10,733 nt of DNA from Bacteroidales bacterium (GTDB taxonomy: Bacteria > Bacteroidota > Bacteroidia > Bacteroidales > F082): positions 1 through 10,733 of the forward strand of contig JAFZXR010000030.1 of assembly GCA_017616675.1 (NCBI GenBank). The letters are read 5' to 3'. Shown here piece after piece: positions 7,193-10,733 of this stretch. A program made the position numbers and the translations under genes. The notes below the pieces were generated by a model. That model made no database searches and was not told the origin of the DNA. It saw only the letters and a program-made list of their open reading frames with translations. How positions within the stretch are numbered: the stretch's first letter is position 1; the number at the start of each line of letters is the position of its first letter.

Positions 7193-7200
7193 CAAAAATA
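7193..7200 (-). promoter_or_regulatory. Candidate -7 box of ruvB
   Basis: Minus-strand TATTTTTG matches TAnnTTTG and sits 16 bases before the ruvB ATG, predicting a leader of only about 10 nt. No proper TTG lies at the expected upstream distance. The assignment is therefore weak and rests mostly on the motif and its position. Confidence 0.4.
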
Positions 7201-7258
7201 CAAAAAATCACATACTAATTTGAAAGTTTTTGCGTAATTTTACAAAAAATTTTGCGTT

Positions 7259-7822
7259 TTGAAGAAGAAACTGCTGTTTTTTATCATAACATGCTTATTA
7301 TCAATAAGTTGTGTCGCTCAAAGCGGGTATCTTATTTTAAATAAGGACTCGCGAATCGACAATTTGATAATGAAACAGCGTCAGATTCACGTCAACGACA
7401 GCACCATCGACGGCTTCAGAGTGCAGATTTTCATGGAGCTTGGCAATGATGCCCTGCGTCATGCCGACAGCGTGAAGACACGTTTCGCGGAGAAATATCC
7501 CGAGGTGCCGATATATCTCGTCTTTGGTCAGCCATACTACCGCCTGCGCATCGGCGACTTCCGCACGCGACTGGAGGCCGAAAACATGTATCAGCAGGTC
7601 AAGAAAGAGTATAAAAATGCCTTCGTGACCGCCGACCGCATCGAGTTGCCGTACATAGCGCTGTGCTCCAACGTCGACATGTTCGACCTCGTCGATAGAG
7701 ATTCCTTGAGGAAAAAGGTCTTTATCAACGATGAGTATGTAATTGATACTCTGTTACTTGACAGTCTGTATATCTACGACTCACTTAACAGATTGAAGGA
7801 CGATATCTTCTACGAAGAATAA
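7259..7822 (+). CDS. Secreted SPOR-domain protein (TTG start)
   Basis: A 187-residue exported protein, first gene of a three-gene run. The signal peptide is MKKKLLFFIITCLLSISCVA, probably cut before Gln21 by signal peptidase I. The SISC segment is a poor lipobox, so a lipoprotein is less likely. Residues about 51-127 form a SPOR domain: GFRVQIFMELG at the first strand, then VPIYLVFGQPYYRLRIGDFRTRLEAE at 83-108 (alternate strands and helix), ending near FVTADRI. SPOR domains bind denuded peptidoglycan, usually at division sites, so a periplasmic cell-wall role is inferred. An acidic tail of about 60 residues follows, with no recognised motif. The start is TTG (7259-7261). An in-frame TAA at 7235-7237 and the absence of any ATG before codon 37 leave this as the only start that keeps the signal peptide. 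Confidence 0.85.
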   Translation: MKKKLLFFIITCLLSISCVAQSGYLILNKDSRIDNLIMKQRQIHVNDSTIDGFRVQIFMELGNDALRHADSVKTRFAEKYPEVPIYLVFGQPYYRLRIGDFRTRLEAENMYQQVKKEYKNAFVTADRIELPYIALCSNVDMFDLVDRDSLRKKVFINDEYVIDTLLLDSLYIYDSLNRLKDDIFYEE

Positions 7823-7831
7823 ATTAAGATT

Positions 7832-8287
7832 ATGGAAAACGAGGATTTGAAAAAACAGATCGAAGAGCTGTTAAGGCTGTTTAAGAAGGTGATGGAGAAA
7901 TACCCGCCTGACGACGTGCCCGGCATCGACAAGGCCCAGCTTGAGCAGATCAAAGAGTATCTCAGCCAGTACGACTCGATAAAAGACCAGTTCTCGGTTG
8001 AGATGTTCGGCTTGATGGACAACAGCATGGCTCGTCAGTTTATCTCGCTGCTTATCAAGAAGTTACGCGAGCAGCTTGGCGAAGATGCCGATGTCGACGA
8101 GCTTCCGGAGAGTAACATCGGGGAGGTGGAGATGAAGGAGAAGGCGTTCGAGTCGCTGCAGACAGGCGAGAACTACCAGTCGCTGATCGATGCCATCGAC
8201 GCACAGCTTAAGAATCCCGACCTGACGGATGAAGAGATGGATGCATTATTGGATAAAAGATTAAAGATAATAGATAAAAGAAATTAG
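7832..8287 (+). CDS. Acidic helical protein of unknown function
   Basis: A 151-residue protein that I do not recognise. It has no signal peptide or membrane segment, so it is presumably cytoplasmic. It is rich in Glu, Asp, Lys and Leu. An N-terminal amphipathic helix has heptad-like Leu/Ile spacing (MENEDLKKQIEELLRLFKKV) and could form a short coiled coil. A central helical segment follows (about 45-85), then an acidic linker (GEDADVDELPES) and a C-terminal acidic/basic helical end (LTDEEMDALLDKRLKIIDKR). It begins nine bases after the SPOR gene stop and ends two bases before the start of the barrel gene, so the three are very likely one mRNA. This ties it by context to the envelope, but no function can be assigned. 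Confidence 0.8.
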   Translation: MENEDLKKQIEELLRLFKKVMEKYPPDDVPGIDKAQLEQIKEYLSQYDSIKDQFSVEMFGLMDNSMARQFISLLIKKLREQLGEDADVDELPESNIGEVEMKEKAFESLQTGENYQSLIDAIDAQLKNPDLTDEEMDALLDKRLKIIDKRN

Positions 8288-8289
8288 AT

Positions 8290-8949
8290 ATGAGAAAAGG
8301 CTTATTGTTAGCAACATTGATGCTGGTTTCGTTTTTAGCGAATGCGCAGCTCATCAAAGACCGCACCAACGGACAGGTGACGATGGGTTTCGATTTGTTC
8401 AGCGACATCAACACCGGCGCAAAATATGAGAATTTCGACTTGCGTGCGATAAATCAGGGATGGGGTACATATCTCACCTATAACTTCCCGATGGGAGAGT
8501 CGAAGCATACCGTTTCGCTCGGCGGCGGCTATTCGTGCCATAATTTCTATATGAAAAACGCTTGGCTGGCTGAGCCTTACACGCATGCCATCGAGTTTAC
8601 AGAGGCTCCGATAAAGAAAAGCAGGGTGACATTCCATTATATGGACATCCCGTTGGAGGTGAACCTGAGGATTGCCGACAAGTTCAAGATCTCGTTCGGC
8701 GCAAAGGTGAGTTTCCTCATTCAGGCCAACTCGAAGGCTGTCGGATATATGAACTACGACGGTCATAAATGGGAGATTAAGTACAACAATATCAATGCTG
8801 TAGAAAGTATTGTCTACTCGTCGTTCGCGAGGTTCGGCTACAGGTCGATAAATCTGTATGTCGGCTATCAGTTCAACAGTTCGTTTAAGGAGGGTAGAGG
8901 TCCGGCGGTGCTGCCGTTCTCAATAGGTATCGGCATCAGGCCGTATTAA
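8290..8949 (+). CDS. Outer-membrane beta-barrel protein (porin/PorT-like superfamily)
   Basis: A 219-residue protein with a signal peptide MRKGLLLATLMLVSFLANAQ (1-20). The mature part is a series of alternating amphipathic strands with aromatic girdles, for example GWGTYLTYNFPMG, KHTVSLGGGYSCHNF, KISFGAKVSFLIQA and SINLYVGYQFNSSF. It ends in a final strand, FSIGIGIRPY, with a terminal aromatic residue as expected for Bam-dependent barrels. Size and strand count suggest a small eight-stranded barrel of the kind grouped as outer-membrane beta-barrel domain proteins in Bacteroidota. PorT of the type IX system is of similar size, but I see nothing that singles it out. The ATG lies two bases after the previous stop codon, which implies coupled translation. 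The stop codon overlaps that of the convergent gene. Confidence 0.82.
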   Translation: MRKGLLLATLMLVSFLANAQLIKDRTNGQVTMGFDLFSDINTGAKYENFDLRAINQGWGTYLTYNFPMGESKHTVSLGGGYSCHNFYMKNAWLAEPYTHAIEFTEAPIKKSRVTFHYMDIPLEVNLRIADKFKISFGAKVSFLIQANSKAVGYMNYDGHKWEIKYNNINAVESIVYSSFARFGYRSINLYVGYQFNSSFKEGRGPAVLPFSIGIGIRPY

Positions 8950-9548
8950 ATCATCGAAAGAAAATACACTACTATAACTGTGGCGAATCCCATGGCAAAG
9001 CCTGAGTAAATCTGGGCGTTGCTGTGGGATTTGAGTTTTAACCTGGCGGCAGCCACAATGCCTGAGATGACGACGCTGCCGAGGAAATAAAGCAGATACA
9101 GGCGCATTGAGACGGTTGTCATGATGAACAGACAGGCCGTGAGGTTGCCCCAGCCGAGGGCGTGGAGACTTATTTTCCAGAAAAATGTGATGACGAAAGC
9201 GAGAATCGTGGTGACGATGACGGTTGTAAGATAGAAGTTATAGATTGAAAACAGCGGCATCTTGTTGAAAAACCTGAGCGTCACGAAGAGGAAGAGCACC
9301 ATGATGAACAGAGGCCCGAGGCGGTCGTCGCGTTCGTCCATCTCGTACGACTCGATGAAATGCCATTTCTTCAGCATCACGATGACGAGAATCGGAAGCA
9401 GACAAGTCATTGATAATGTGATGGTTAGAAACGTCCAGTCGTTACCTGGCGTGAAGCGTGTGATGCCCGAGAGCAGCAGGAGTATCATCATCCATGTCGG
9501 GTGGAAGATGGGATGGCCTATTATCGAGATGATTTTTGCTGTCTTCAT
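8946..9548 (-). CDS. PAP2-like multi-spanning inner-membrane protein
   Basis: A 200-residue membrane protein with about six or seven hydrophobic segments (about 6-29, 38-59, 78-95, 103-124, 133-150, 152-168 and 181-199). It resembles a Bacteroidota family distantly related to PAP2 lipid phosphatases. Traces of the three PAP2 motifs remain: ERDDRLGP (72-79) for motif 1, KISLHALG (125-132) where PSGH is expected, and R169-x5-H175-x3-Q179 for motif 3. In true PAP2 enzymes the last position is Asp, paired with the nucleophilic His, whereas here it is Gln. Activity as a phosphatase is therefore doubtful. A lipid-linked pyrophosphate or phospholipid substrate would be a guess. Its ATG overlaps the rpoN stop codon (ATGA), so it is probably translated by coupling from the same mRNA. 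Confidence 0.75.
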   Translation of the reverse strand: MKTAKIISIIGHPIFHPTWMMILLLLSGITRFTPGNDWTFLTITLSMTCLLPILVIVMLKKWHFIESYEMDERDDRLGPLFIMVLFLFVTLRFFNKMPLFSIYNFYLTTVIVTTILAFVITFFWKISLHALGWGNLTACLFIMTTVSMRLYLLYFLGSVVISGIVAAARLKLKSHSNAQIYSGFAMGFATVIVVYFLSMI

Positions 9549-10733
9549 AACACTTTACGGAGTCGGGCGACGGGTATGCCCAGTTGTTCGCGGTATTTGG
9601 CCACGGTGCGTCGTGCTATGGTGTAGCCTTTTTCTTTCAATATTGCGGTAAGTTCGTCGTCGGTTAGCGGGCTAGACTTGTCTTCATTTTCCACGCTTTC
9701 GCGGACTATCTTCTTCACCTCGCGCGTCGACACAGCCTCGCCTTCATCATTGACGAGTCCTTCGCTGAAGAAATATTTCAGCTGGAAGGTGCCGTAGGCT
9801 GTCTGCACGTATTTGCTGTTGGCGACGCGCGATATCGTCGACACGTCGAGCCCGACCATATCGGATATATCCTTGAGTATCATCGGCTTAAGCTTGCCTT
9901 CGTCGCCGGTGAGGAAGAAATCCTTCTGGTATTCCATGATGGCTTTCATGGTGACGTAGAGCGTGCTCTGGCGTTGTTTTATGGCGTCGATGAACCAGTT
10001 GGCAGCATCGATCTTATTCTTTATGAATGTAAGGGCTTCGCGTTTCTCAGGACTGTCTTTTCCTGCCGAATATTCCTTGAGCATGTCGAGGAAGTCGCGG
10101 CTCACGTGCAGCTCCGGCGTGTTGCGGTTGTTGAGCATCAGCTCGAGCTCGCCGCCGTTGTTGATGACGGTGAAGTCGGGGATGATGTAGTTGTTGTTTT
10201 GGCTCACCGTGCCTGTCGAGCCGCCCGGCTTGGGGTTGAGCGACAGTATGATGTCGAGTGCGCGCTTGAATGCCTCGTCCGACATGCCGCTGCGGGCCAC
10301 GATCTTATCGTAGTGTTTCTTGGTGAACTCGTCGAAATGGTTTTCGATGACGTTGATGGCATTGTCGCAGTCCTCACTAGGCTCTTCCTCGTTGCGTCGG
10401 CGCAGTTGTATCAACAGGCACTCTTGAAGGTTCGAGGCGCCGACGCCTGCCGGGTCGAAGTCCTGGATTATCGCCAGAACCTCACGGATCTCGTCTTCTG
10501 TGGCGTCGATGTTCTGTGTGAACAGCAGGTCGTCGGCGATGCCTGTTATCGGTCTTGACAGATAGCCTGCGTCGTCGAGGGTGCCTATGATATATGCACC
10601 TATCTTGTATTTCTTGTCGTCGAGTTTGCGGAATCCGAGCTGTTCCATGAGCGAGTCCTGGAACGTGGCCTCGTTGGTGATAGGCGTCTCGTAGTGTTTG
10701 TCGTCGGGACTGCTATTGTTTACTGAGTATTTG
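9545..10733 (-). CDS. rpoN: RNA polymerase sigma-54 factor, N-terminus outside window
   Basis: The frame is open to the right edge of the window, so about 395 C-terminal residues are seen and the glutamine-rich activator-interacting region I is missing. The methionine at 10648 is internal. The core-binding region is recognisable (YIIGTLDDAGYL and FDPAGVGASNLQECLLIQL). The helix-turn-helix that reads the -12 element contains KDISDMVGLDVSTISRVANS, followed by the family-typical KYVQTAYGTFQLKYFFSEG. The RpoN box reads ARRTVAKYRE (bases 9587-9616), which recognises the -24 GG element. The conserved C-terminal end, QLGIPVARLRKVL, completes it. Sigma-54 needs AAA+ enhancer-binding activators, none of which is encoded here. 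The stop codon overlaps the start of the PAP2-like gene by four bases. Confidence 0.96.
   Translation of the reverse strand, partial: KYSVNNSSPDDKHYETPITNEATFQDSLMEQLGFRKLDDKKYKIGAYIIGTLDDAGYLSRPITGIADDLLFTQNIDATEDEIREVLAIIQDFDPAGVGASNLQECLLIQLRRRNEEEPSEDCDNAINVIENHFDEFTKKHYDKIVARSGMSDEAFKRALDIILSLNPKPGGSTGTVSQNNNYIIPDFTVINNGGELELMLNNRNTPELHVSRDFLDMLKEYSAGKDSPEKREALTFIKNKIDAANWFIDAIKQRQSTLYVTMKAIMEYQKDFFLTGDEGKLKPMILKDISDMVGLDVSTISRVANSKYVQTAYGTFQLKYFFSEGLVNDEGEAVSTREVKKIVRESVENEDKSSPLTDDELTAILKEKGYTIARRTVAKYREQLGIPVARLRKVL

Noticed and set aside
7310..7316. Lipobox (SISC) in the SPOR protein
   Set aside because: The -3 residue is Ser where Leu is expected, and a good signal peptidase I site (CVA/Q) follows at once.
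8290..8949. Naming the barrel protein PorT of the type IX system
   Set aside because: Only size and barrel character agree, which is shared by many unrelated small barrels in this phylum.
9974..10558. 194-codon plus-strand frame opposite rpoN
   Set aside because: It is an antisense shadow of an unmistakable sigma-54 sequence and shows no domain.
1..10733. CRISPR arrays, insertion sequences, phage genes, tRNA or rRNA genes, toxin-antitoxin or defence genes
   Set aside because: Read for on both strands. No regularly spaced repeats, transposase motifs or RNA-gene signatures were seen.

Overview
The window looks like chromosomal DNA from a member of the Bacteroidales (phylum Bacteroidota), most likely an uncultured or gut-type lineage. 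Four things support this: a type IX secretion (T9SS) C-terminal sorting domain; a GH92 lipoprotein of the kind these bacteria use to harvest glycans; signal peptides ending in the Ala-Gln motif common in this phylum; and promoters matching the Bacteroidales pattern TTG-N19-TAnnTTTG instead of -35/-10 boxes. Shine-Dalgarno sequences are absent. I cannot name a genus from sequence alone.

Left part (1-5757): the 3' end of a CorA-type divalent-cation transporter gene runs rightward into a strong bidirectional hairpin terminator. The same hairpin ends a leftward gene for a large secreted protein with Asp-box (BNR-like) repeats and a T9SS sorting tail. Divergent from that gene, across a 166-bp AT-rich spacer, is a 972-residue lipoprotein GH92 alpha-mannosidase with two extra C-terminal beta-sandwich modules. 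The two exported proteins may belong to one glycan-foraging locus, although no SusC/SusD pair is visible.

Middle (5758-6153): a 396-bp stretch without a protein gene. It holds a 10-bp inverted repeat, a tandem pair of AAATATTT palindromes, a textbook Bacteroidales promoter and a 12-bp Rho-independent terminator about 190 nt downstream. The best reading is an independently transcribed small RNA of about 190 nt, and this is the most interesting item in the window. Next to it, convergent, is ruvB, encoding the Holliday-junction branch-migration motor.

Right part (7259-10733): a tight three-gene rightward operon, divergent from ruvB, encodes a secreted SPOR-domain protein (TTG start), an acidic helical protein of unknown function and a small outer-membrane beta-barrel. 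It suggests a cell-envelope module. It meets a leftward pair tail to tail: rpoN (sigma-54, N-terminus beyond the window) and a PAP2-like membrane protein translationally coupled to it by an ATGA overlap. The convergent barrel and PAP2-like genes share their stop-codon bases (TTAA), leaving no room for a terminator.

Most of the window is ordinary housekeeping and glycan-use content. I see no CRISPR array, phage, insertion sequence, tRNA or rRNA gene, or recognisable defence system.
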